From NCBI GenBank assembly GCA_943704495.1, contig CALSCR010002748.1, positions 1 through 27,125 of the forward strand: a DNA stretch of 27,125 bases, read 5' to 3'. Below the pieces are notes generated by a model. The model did no database searches and was not told the DNA's origin. It worked only from the letters and a program-made list of their open reading frames with translations. The number at the start of each line of letters is the position of its first letter. The first letter of the stretch is position 1. This document shows positions 11,806 through 21,356 of this stretch, one piece after another. The DNA comes from Pigoraptor chileana (Eukaryota > Opisthokonta > Filasterea). The position numbers and the translations under genes are program-made.

Positions 11806-12410
11806 CTACTTTTGCGGCGCTTCGTCGGCATACTGTGTGAGATCCATGGTGAGGGTGTGGCTGCTGTCTTCTTTCTGATCGCGGTAAATTCCAATCAGCC
11901 CATCTGCCTTCTCAAAGAGTGTGTCCTTGAGTGAGATGACTATCGCCTGGAAGTCACTGCCGGATCGCGCCCGGATGTAATTGGCAACGCGGTTGACGTT
12001 GGCGTTGTCGAGTGCGGCGTCCACTTCGTCCAAAACGAAGAAGGGCGACGGCTGGAACCTGTGTCACGGTAAGAGATTGCGTCACATTGTAAGCATAGGG
12101 ACACACGTCAGCAAAGAGAGAAGGTCCAGCAGAGGACGGCACAAGGAGATGGAGTGTGCGTGTGCATATATAGTCCCACACAACCAAATGCGCGGGGACA
12201 GAAGCCGCAAGACACAATGGCGAATGCATACACCGACAAGGCAGTTGACGTGCGCGAATGGAATGACAGCGGAAGGGCAACCCACGAGTGAATGGCAAAC
12301 AGCAGAGCGAGGGCGGCGACGGTCTTTTCGCCTCCCGAGAGCAGCTCAATGTCGCGGAAGCGCTTAAGGGGCGGCATTGCGTTGTAGATGACACCATGAA
12401 GATACGGTTC

Positions 12411-12475
<65 letters not shown>

Positions 12476-15400
12476 GGTGTGTGTGTGTAAGACATACCAC
12501 GGTGTGTCAGCAATAATGTGAGGGTGCGTGCAGCCTGAACATAATGCACGCACACAATGTAACGCACAACACACACGCACGCAGATTCAGGAGAGACATG
12601 ACCAAATACCTCTGAGTTTTCGAGGTTGAGATATGCGGTGCCACCGAGGGGTTGCACGGGGCTTTTAGTGAGATCCTTGTAAATGCGATCAATCTCACGC
12701 GAAATGTGGTTGAATGCCGACATAAACAGCTCGTGTCTGCACGGACACATCCCAGGTGTGACGGGTGCAGCTGTGTGAGAGTGTGCCCCATGCACAGTGA
12801 ACCCATACATACACACAACATGCACACGCGCTCCGGCCACTTGGACTCACACGCACACATGCGCATGCACTGCCACAACACGCACACTTGCATTGCCACA
12901 ACCAAAACCCAAACTCTATCACAACAACCACACACACAATGGGTGCGTCAGGGAGGGGAATGGGCAGCGGACACCAACGCAGCGCATAACAGCTGCTCAC
13001 CGCTGCTCGCGGACGGTGTTGAAGCGCGAGTTTGCGTCTTCCGCAGCTTTGCGCACGACTGCAATCTCCACTTCCGTCTCCTTGAGGCGGTTCTTCACAT
13101 CATCCAGCCTATACGTGCGTATGTGTATGTGAATGGATATGTGCATGCGTATGTAGTGCATGTGTATGTGTATGTGCGCGAAAGAAAAGAGAGAAATGTA
13201 GGATTCAAGTCAGTGTCTTCGGCGGTGTTGCCCATTGACTCCACAAGCGAAACAAATAAAGAGACCAATGTAGGATTCAAGTGCATGCCCTTGACACTAC
13301 GCTATGGACTCCTCAAAAGTAGGGCGGAACATACATTTGCTGCGTACCGCGCACACATGCGAACAAACACACAAACAGACGAATGCAAAAATATACACAC
13401 AGAACAAAAAGAGCGAAAGAACCAAAATGGACGGCAACAGAGAATGAGAACACACCGCTCAATGGCGCGCATGTTTGGCGCAATTCTGTCCATTTCGGTG
13501 ATCATCGATTTGATGCGATCCACAAACTGCTGGTGTATGCTCAGTATTTCCTCCTCGGAATCGGCCTGTCACGCGTGTCAAATGGAGTGTGCACAACAGA
13601 GACAACACAAACACACACACACAGACACAAGAAGCGGCAACATAAATAAAGCGTATGTTATTCCACAGCATCCAACGAGTTCGTTAATCCGCAACAGCTA
13701 CAAAGTCACAAACACAGACAACCAAAAAAACAATAAAAAAGCACAACAAAAAAAAACCCCCAACCGACCTTGCGAATTTCACGCTCGAGCGTGTCATAGT
13801 CGGGCTTGATGTTCGACTCGCGCTTGTAAATCCGCGGCGCAACCTCCGTACCGAGGCTGTCCAGATCCATCGGCTGCGGTCCGTCGCCCGTCGCCGCCTG
13901 CGAGTGCAGATCGTCGACGTTCTCGGCCACTTCGTCGAGACTTCCCGACACGAGTGGGATTGCAATCTCCTCAACCTTGCATGTCTTCAGGATGCCGTGG
14001 CGGCGCGCGCGCAGCTGCTCAATCTCAGTGTCGCAAAGTGAGATCTGGCTCTGCACAGAGGATAGCTCCTTTGCGCGCGCGGTAATGCCCCGCTTATACT
14101 CCTTGACCTTCTCCTCCTTGGCGTCGAGCTCCTTCCGCACCTCCTCGAGCTGCTTGCGGCGCGTTGCAAGCTCGGCGCTGTCCTTCTCAATCTGCAGCTG
14201 GTGCGCCCGCTCTTCTGCCGTGAGGTTCTTCAGCGAATCCGCGTCGCTCTTGAGCTGCGTGCGGATTTGCGCCACTTTCTCCATCGTGTCGCGCGTCTTC
14301 TCGTACTCGAGCTGGTTACGCAGCCGCGACTGTTGGCTCTGAAATTCATTTCGCTTCTTGGCGCGCTCCTGAGCCACCCGCAAGTCCCTCTCCTCGTACT
14401 CGCGAATATTGACAATGCCCGCGGCGCGGCAAAAGTCGGCAAACAGCTCGTCCTCCACCTTGTTCCGTCGCCCACTGATCTTGGCCATCTCAGCTTCGAT
14501 CTTGCGCAGTTCGGCCGCGTGCGTGTCGTGCACGGGCTTCGTCTTGGCAAGCTCGTCCTGGAGCGCCCGCACCTCCGCGTCAATCCCCGCAACGCGCTCA
14601 ACCGTCACCTGCAGATCGGTGCGCGTGGTCTTCAATCGACCCTCAAGGCCGTTGATCTGCGACTGCAACTGCTGCTCGTCGACCTCCTTCCGACGCTGCC
14701 GCCCAATCTCGGTGAGCTCCTTGCTGCAGTCGTCCCGGCGCTGCTTGAGCGTAGCCACTTCTTGCTCGTCCCACCGCTGCGCACGTCCCTCAATGCCACT
14801 CAGGCCACCGGTCATCAGACCGCTCTTGTGGATCAGCGTGCCGTCGAGCGTCACGGCCTTGTACCGGTCCTTCCCGCCAAAACACAGCTGTCGCGCCTCT
14901 GCGGTTGTGTCGCACACAATGGCATTGCCGCACGCATACTGAAGCACTTTGCGCATCGATGCCTCGTGCTGGATGACGTCAATGACCAGCTTGGTCGATC
15001 CTCCGAGCTCTCGGTAGCGCTCGTTTGTAGGCTTGACCTTGATTGTGTCAAGGGGAAGGAATGTCGCAACGCCAATGTGCTGCTCCTTCATGTAGCGGAT
15101 GCAGTCGAGTGCAGCGCGCTCCGTGTCCACCACAATCGCATCCATCGAGCGCCCAAGCACGACCGTCACAGCCACGTTGTACCGGCGGTGCGTCGGGCGA
15201 CAGAGGTCCGACACCTTCCCGTGGACGCCCGGGAACAGACGCTTCAGGCTCTCGACGCACCCGGACATCTTCTTGTCGCGCTCGCTCTCCGCCTTTGCCG
15301 CCTTTGCCTCGCGCAGCTTCATCTGTGTGTCCTCCAACTCCTGCGTGAGCTCAGCCTGCCGCTTGGCCGCCCGCTGTTGCGTCTTGAGCAGCGCATCGAG

Positions 15401-17672
15401 CTCCTGGCGAAGCTTGCCCACCTGCTCTTGGCTCGCGTCGGCATACTGCGACAGCTTTGCGCGGCGTTCCTCAAACTGCTTGCGTGTCTCTGCGTGCTGC
15501 TTGAGCTTCACATCCACCTCCGCCATGCGCTCTCGGCAGCGCTCCATACCCTCGCGCTCGGTCGTCTGCCGGCGGCGATGCGCCTCAAGCGACGCGGTGT
15601 CCGACGCCGTCTCTGCCGCAACGCGCTCCTTCAGCGCACGGTACTCGGCCATCTGCGACTCCGCCAGCCGCATATCCTGTCCCTGGCTCTCTGCGGCGAC
15701 GCTCTGCTCATACGCACGCTCAGCGTTGGCGACAGCGGCAATCTCGTTCTCGAGTTCCTTCATTTCGGCGGCGTGGCGTTTGTGGTCCTGCTCTGCCTTT
15801 AGTAGCTGCACCTTCATCGACTCGATACGCTTGGCCACGTGCTCGCCTTGTTCCTGCAGGGCAATATGCTTTGGGCGGCTCTTGGACAGCTCCTTGTCTT
15901 TCTCGGCTGAAAAAACACGCGCCAAAATGGCATTGTGAAGCACGGAAAGCAACGGAAAAGAAAATAACAAAAAACCAAAAACAACAAACAAAAGGTTAAA
16001 GGTCATTCGCTGCAAATGCCTTTGATTGCACGCACATGGATCTCAGAGTGCGACACACGTGACAAGTAACATACAGAATAAAAGCATGCCCACAACACAA
16101 CCAATCGCCAACCAGCTCTCACCAATCTTCTTCTCGATGGAAGCGACATTCTTGACGAGCGTTGCCTGCTCCACTCGCGCCCTTTCGAGATTCTGTTCTA
16201 CCACCGCACGACGCTCCTTCAGCTTCTCCGCCTCGGCATTCCTCGTACTCACTTCACTCGCACGGGCCTATAAAGAAACAAAGTCAAACACAAAAACAAT
16301 CAACATCAAATAAAAAAAAACAAACCAAAAAAAAAAATTCGCACAATCAGCACAGGGAGCAAGGGAGAGCAACAGCGGCAGTGAAACCCAACGCACAACT
16401 GGGAAGATAACTCACATTGAGATCCTTGTCAATGTGGTACATCTGCCACAGCATGTGCTGTGCCTTTGTGAGTGCGACGTCGCCCTGCAGCTTCGTGAAG
16501 CGCTCGGCCTCGTCCTTCTGCTGGCGATACTGCTTCTTCTCCGCGGAAATGTCCTTGCGCTTCTGGAAGTTAAAGCGCGTGTTCTCCGCAGCCTGCACAC
16601 CGCAGCACGCAATTGCATCATTGGGAATGAATTTAAGCCTCCAGGCCAATAAAAAAACGGAACATGACTCACAGGCCGCTTTCGTATCGGCGTTAAAAAC
16701 GCTCAAACAATTGATAATCGCAGAGACGCAGGGTTCACAAGTGTCGATAGACACACACATCATATGCCAAGAAGGAAAGCATGCATCAATATATCGTGAG
16801 CATAACTATTGCCAGGTGCTTGCAAGACCAGAGATGGGAGGGACAGAGATGGAGGCTCTAAGTAAATGCCTTACGCGCTATGCCGACGGTCTCCACAACT
16901 GCACTCCACAACTGCACAAAGAACGAGCGAGAGGGAAAGACCCGCCTTCTCCTTCTCCTGCTTGAGGCGCTCGTACTCTTCGCGGAGTGCGTCGGATCCG
17001 CTGATGTTTTCAATGAGCATCGCAAGCTCCTTTGGGGATTTCTGTGCAATGGACTCGACATCACCCTGGAATACAAGGAAATTTCGCGCCTTGACGAGAA
17101 TGTTGTGCGTTTTGAGGACCTCGGTGTATTCCTCGCCCGTCACGACCTTTCCATTGTGCCTGCACAATCGCGCACACAACAAAACAGCAGCAGATTATCG
17201 ATAATGTCAGTGGGCGGAGCGAATGGTGGATGATAAAGGGAAGAAACGGTCTAAGTAGACTCATACAACACTAACAGCACACCAAAGGCGGAACCAAAGT
17301 GACCCGATGGCATCGGTGATGCCATTGGCAGGGAGGCGACCACAGTGATTAGGCTTCGCAGTAACGCATGCCCGCTTGAAAGTGAATTGCGAAACGGTGG
17401 GCAAATATAGAAAACGCACACCCAATATGCAAATGAATGCACGTGACATAGCCGCACCTGTATTCGCTGCTGCTCGTCGAGTGGAGGATTGTCCGCATGA
17501 AGTGATGCTCGACGCCGGCGTCATCGACAAAGCGGAGAGCCACGTGGGCCCTCCGCGCGCCGTTGCCAACATTGGCGCCGTTGATCAGATCCTGTTTGTT
17601 ATTGCATTCACATGTGAAGGGAAGAAAGGGATAAGAGAGAGGACATGTAAGATAAACTCAATGCCTTGGGCG

Positions 17673-17718
<46 letters not shown>

Positions 17719-18585
17719 CAGCATCGGCACTCCCTCACACAATCAATTGTGTGTGCACTATGGCTCCAGTTCAAAGAAAAAGTGAATGCGCGGATGAAAA
17801 CGCTCATTCTTCGTTGGACTTGCACGTCCAGTATCATATGCATTCTCTTTTCTCTCACCACACGCACAACACACACGCGAACCAAAGGCCAAACACAATG
17901 CACTACTTATTCTCATCACTCCCATTAATGAAGCGTCTTCTGTACACACGACTCCCACGCACACCCTTTGCTGTCATCAACACATCATGCATAGTAATCC
18001 ACGCTTGAAGAACAGAGACCACGACACATCACAATGAACCCCACCTTGAGCTGGTTGCTGCGCAGATGGTTTGTTCGCACACCGAGCACAAAACTGATTG
18101 CGTCCATCAGATTCGACTTGCCTGTGCGGGAGTGCACATCAAAGCACACATTGTCAGAGTCGATTGATAATAAAGAAAAAAGCATCACACGAAACTCCCG
18201 GGAAATCACTTGGCACAGGGATCCACAAGGACATGCAACATTATACGTTACATATTAAACAGTGGCGAATCATATGGCGTTTTCCTATCACACTATGCCA
18301 ACGACACCAAGCAGTCGCATATTATTCAGGCACTCGCAGACACAAACATAAATACAGCGGATGCAGTGAAACACAGGTACACAGGCCGCACTCGGATATA
18401 CGTACAAACGATTCAAAAAACAACAACACACAGGAAGACAAACGCAATGCTGTCCGCAACACGCACGCACACAGACCTGCGCCATTGGGTCCGACGACTG
18501 CGGTGAACGACTTGAAGGGTCCAATGGTCTGCTTGCCCTTGTATGACTTGAAATTCTCCATCTCAAGCTCAACTAGATGCCCCAT
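11806..18585 (-). CDS. SMC1: Structural maintenance of chromosomes protein 1 (cohesin)
   Basis: ATPase subunit that pairs with SMC3 to form the cohesin ring holding sister chromatids together. Twelve exons (minus): 18585-18477, 18121-18045, 17591-17458, 17159-16946, 16592-16416, 16267-16123, 15906-13769, 13565-13456, 13108-13001, 12736-12610, 12410-12286, 12058-11806. Phases agree throughout: 3717 nt, 1238 aa, close to the usual SMC1 length of about 1230. Domains: N-terminal ATPase head with Walker A GPNGAGKSN (residues 32-40, split by intron 1) and [16 protein letters not shown]; long coiled coil; hinge about 505-665 with SMC1-typical [22 protein letters not shown] and [14 protein letters not shown]; second coiled coil; C-terminal head with LSGGEK (1137-1142) and Walker [14 protein letters not shown] (from 1161). 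FFVLDE plus these hinge motifs separate it from SMC2, SMC3 and SMC4. The fourth intron seems to use a GC donor. The 5' flank has an E2F-like site. Confidence 0.97.
12414..12488. repeat. (GT)n microsatellite abutting an SMC1 acceptor
   Basis: About 75 bp of GT, CA on the transcribed strand, ending only three bases before the exon-11 acceptor at 12411. It takes the place of a polypyrimidine tract. Confidence 0.95.
13195..13282. repeat. Diverged direct repeat, period 72 bp
   Basis: AATGTAGGATTCAAGT occurs at 13195-13210 and 13267-13282, and further similarity follows (GACTCC near 13238 and 13308). It lies in the SMC1 intron 13109-13455. It looks like an old tandem duplication. Confidence 0.6.
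16593..16945 (-). other. SMC1: Probable GC-AG intron in SMC1
   Basis: Between exons 4 and 5 the sequence reads GAGAAG|GCGGGT ... GTGTGCAG|GCTGCGGAG. Using the GC donor gives [19 protein letters not shown], which has the same length as the conserved SMC1 segment from memory (EYDKRKKEMVKAEEDTQFN). The nearest GT, one base off codon phase, would break the frame. Later GT sites in phase would add about 7-11 residues. Confidence 0.6.
17675..17717. repeat. (GT)n microsatellite
   Basis: GT run inside the second SMC1 intron (17592-18044), read as CA on the SMC1 strand. Confidence 0.95.
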
Positions 18586-18970
18586 TCTGCCAACAACAGA
18601 CACAGCAGCGTGCTGTGATCGCAGGTGCGCGTGTGTGCAGGGCGTATGTGTGAGTTATTGTGCGTTTAGATGATTCTCCAAACACACCACAAGTCGCGGA
18701 CTTGATTTGCTTTCGATGTGGATGCGAGTAACGCCCTTGATTGCGTTACATCGGCGAAAATGGGTCAAGTATAAATTCAGTTGTCACACTTTCACAGCAG
18801 CAGCACTTGAACAAAAGAAAGAAATAGTGGTCAAAGTTGTGCATAATATCGTCAAGGATCCAACATCCGTGTGTGCCTCTGTGTGACGCCTGCTGTGTGT
18901 GTGCATCGAGTCGCCACACGCCGTTGGGTGTCAGTGAAACACTATGTGTGACACGTCCCGCCAGTTTTAT

Positions 18971-18979
18971 TTTGGCGCG
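18971..18979. promoter_or_regulatory. E2F-like element upstream of SMC1
   Basis: TTTGGCGCG inside TTTTATTTTGGCGCGCTTTTTA fits the E2F consensus TTTSSCGC. It is about 390 bp upstream of the SMC1 ATG. Cohesin genes are commonly expressed at G1/S, so the setting fits, but a single 9-bp match can arise by chance. Confidence 0.35.
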
Positions 18980-19249
18980 CTTTTTATGTGGCGAGAACTC
19001 GCAAATTGTATGCAGAATATCAAAATTATATTATTTTTTGAAATTTTTTTTGCCGTGAAACAAAAAAAAAAACAGAAAAGAATCCGAAATAATTTATTTA
19101 ATAATTGTTGTCCATACAAAACAAATACATAATAGCCCACACTCGTCCAAATTAAAAAGCCACTTTTGGGTGACTAATGCCATAGTGGCCATACTAATTG
19201 GATGATGAATTGTCATGCACTTCTCTCCCCCCTCGCCCAACTGAGACAC

Positions 19250-19440
19250 ACCGCACACACACTTCTACACATCGCGTATACACACTGCACACCTGCACAC
19301 TGCATACACACTGCACACCGTAAACACCCTGCACACCGTAAACACCCTGCACACCGTAAACACACTGCACACACACCGCACACACACTGCATACACACTG
19401 CATACACACTGCACACCGTAAACACACAATGCACACCGTA
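19250..19440. repeat. CACACTGCACACCGTAAAC satellite-like array
   Basis: Irregular tandem repeats of ACACTGCAC and ACACCGTAAAC words. A clear 18-bp unit (CACCGTAAACACCCTGCA) occurs three times at 19316-19369, then degenerate copies follow to 19440. Confidence 0.85.
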
Positions 19441-19587
19441 ACGCACACACGAGGACGGACGCTTCAGTCCTCGCCCTCTGCCCTCTCCCCTTTGTTGCCG
19501 CACTCGCCCTCGCACTCGCCCTCGCCCCCTCGCCAGTCTCCCCGCACTCGCCGCCCAATGCACATTGGCCACTGCACACCGAACCAG

Positions 19588-19608
19588 CCCTCGCCCTCGC
19601 CCTCACCC
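19588..19608 (-). other. Predicted G-quadruplex motif (minus strand)
   Basis: Four CCC runs separated by three-base loops, which on the minus strand gives four GGG runs with GA/CGA-type loops. This is the canonical G3N1-7 form. It belongs to the wider CCCTCGC-rich block. Folding is a prediction from sequence only. Confidence 0.6.
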
Positions 19609-19915
19609 TCACACTCTTTTTCTCCTGATGCCCACCGGGCTCGCCTGATGCACACTGGCCACCCACATACCTTCCTCGCCCTCACCCGTGCCCCTTCCAC
19701 CCTCTCGGCCGTTCCCCACTTACGGAAGCTATGGACTCTCACGCTCTCCCCTCGCCCCCTCGCCCCTGCAGCGCAGCATATGCCCCTGCACTCTTCAGTG
19801 TACTACACCCACAACACACACGCACACACGCGGCCTCCTTGCACACCAAGCCTCGCACTGTACCTTCTCGCCCAATCTGCTTGTGCAAAATGCCCCCTGC
19901 CCTGACTGAGATAGG

Positions 19916-19923
19916 TATAAATA
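19916..19923 (+). promoter_or_regulatory. TATA box of the zinc-finger gene
   Basis: TATAAATA in GATAGGTATAAATAGCAG, 76 bp before the ATG at 19992. The sequence from about 19945 to 19991 is A-rich with AACAAG/GACGACGA words, as in a short 5' UTR. Confidence 0.7.
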
Positions 19924-19991
19924 GCAGACGCTTGCAAGCTTTCATCGATCAAACAAGAACTACATAAACAAGAAAGACGACGACGAACAAG

Positions 19992-20942
19992 ATGGCCAAC
20001 AGTCAAGATTCCCAGTCTCTGCCCAGCAGAATTGTCTGCGCTTTCCACCCGCAAGAATCTGGCCCCTGCATCTTCCGCTGCACGAACCAGTACCAACTGC
20101 GTGAAACGATTATTTCTATTGCAATTCATTCGTTCCCCGACGCCCACATTACCGACCTTATGACCCGCGACATTGCAGAGGACGAGTGCATCTGCATGCA
20201 TTGCGCAAAGATCCTCAAGCGCTCATCCGCCTCTCAGCACGGACACCTGCACTTTCCGCCGAACCAGCGATGCCCCCATTGCCCCAAGGTCTACCGCCAG
20301 CCCGCTGCCTGTTTGAGGCACATGCGCAAGAAGCACCACAGCACCAACAGCAACAACAGCAACAACAGCAACAACAGCAACAACAGCAACAACAGCAACA
20401 ACAACAGCGCTGATACCATACCGCGTGTTAACCTGGGCCAACCAACCATCCGCCACCGTCGCGCGACTGCATACACGACGCGGGGACGAAACATGGGCGC
20501 GACTCTGCCATCCGCTGAGTGCGATGCGCTTGCTGGTGGGTTTACACCACTGTGGCTTTGTTGCGACGTTGACTTGTTAAAGCATCGCAAATAAGTGGGG
20601 CCGTCTGCTGCAATTCGACTGCAGACACGACTGACACACTTTTGCACAAAATCAACTGCATGCTGCGCCACAGAACTTGGCGCATTCGCGGCGGCGAATG
20701 GTGCACTGTTCCAGTTCAACGTCCGCGCTCTTCACAGCGGCACACCGGTGGGCGCCTTTGCAATCTCATCGACGCCCAACGCAGGCGACGCGGAAGACGA
20801 CTTCCTCCTTGACCCTCTCGCGACCCTGGTGGAGCTGCCGGAGCTGTCGGAGCTGTCGGAGCTGCTGGAGCTTCAGGAGGACAACTTTTTCAACTTTGAC
20901 ACCTTTGAGAACTTGCACACGCAACTCAAGACGGAGGAATGA
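19992..20942 (+). CDS. C2H2 zinc-finger protein, putative transcription factor
   Basis: No named family is recognised. Two exons, 19992-20535 and 20674-20942 (TGA). The donor is GTGGGT and the acceptor CCACAG, the phase fits, and the product is 270 aa. Residues 94-115 are a classical zinc finger (CPHC, 12 residues, H110, 4 residues, H115). A looser Cys/His cluster lies before it (C66, C68, C71, H83, H85, H87), and C16, C26 and C30 sit near the N-terminus. An Asn/Ser tract from CAACAGCAA repeats follows (about 117-137), then a basic stretch. The C-terminus is acidic with PELSELSELLELQEDNFFNFDTF, which resembles an activation region. The sequence suggests a nuclear DNA-binding regulator, but only the finger itself is solid. 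Start choice: first ATG after a TATA box. Without the intron the frame would stop at 20594 (201 aa) and lose the acidic tail. Confidence 0.75.
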
Positions 20943-21264
20943 TCAAGAGCGCGCCCCATGTCCATCCACTTCGCGCATCCTCTCTATTGGCTGGATCTAC
21001 TCTCAAGCCCACGCAGAATCACCGAAACGCCATTCCCAATTGTCACGCCGAGCGCAATGTATCAGTGTCTGTGCCCTTACTCAACCATGCCATCACGCCG
21101 CGCGCACACATCATCATTGTCTGTGCTTTACTCAGACATGCCATCTCGCCAATGAACGACTTGTGACTTATGTGTATATGTAAACTTGCCATTCAACTCA
21201 AGAGCCCTGGCGCTGTTGGACAAACCTATAGAAATGTTATTTGCAGGAACAGACGAGAGTGTGG

Positions 21265-21301
<37 letters not shown>

Positions 21302-21356
21302 TGCCGGCAGTCCATGTGAACGCACAATATTCTGTCTGCATCAGAGCCACGCGAAT
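20943..21356. other. Convergent 3' region, zinc-finger and CBS genes
   Basis: 414 bp between facing stop codons. It contains an imperfect direct repeat (TGTCTGTGC..TTACTCA..CATGCCATC.CGCC at about 21067 and 21119, period about 52 bp) and an (AT)n run at 21269-21299. No gene is seen. Confidence 0.6.
21269..21299. repeat. (AT)n microsatellite
   Basis: About 31 bp of perfect AT alternation, the only AT microsatellite in a window otherwise full of GT/CA ones. It sits 58 bp past the stop of the CBS gene. Confidence 0.95.

Larger units (their letters stand above)
18586..19991. other. Divergent control region between SMC1 and zinc-finger gene
   Basis: 1.4 kb shared 5' region. From left to right: SMC1-proximal unique DNA with an E2F-like site at 18971-18979; an AT-rich block at about 19015-19180 with A and T runs; CACACTGCACACCGTAA satellite-like repeats at about 19250-19440; a C-rich CCCTCGC/CACTCGC block at about 19465-19780; and a TATA box at 19916. 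No open frame with conserved sequence was found. Confidence 0.65.

Noticed and set aside
14201-15802. 533-codon open frame on the plus strand
   Set aside because: It lies antisense to the big SMC1 exon, whose strand carries the conserved hinge. High-GC coiled-coil codons keep the complementary frame open.
18769-18777. TATA-like GTATAAATT on the plus strand near SMC1
   Set aside because: It is oriented away from SMC1, and no conserved plus-strand gene follows within several hundred bases.
19015-19180. AT-rich block as a replication origin
   Set aside because: A and T runs alone are not evidence of an origin. No known consensus can be applied without knowing the organism.
18837-19190. Small gene or RNA gene upstream of SMC1
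   Set aside because: The open frame has no ATG start and no conserved sequence. I saw no tRNA-like or snRNA-like fold or box elements.
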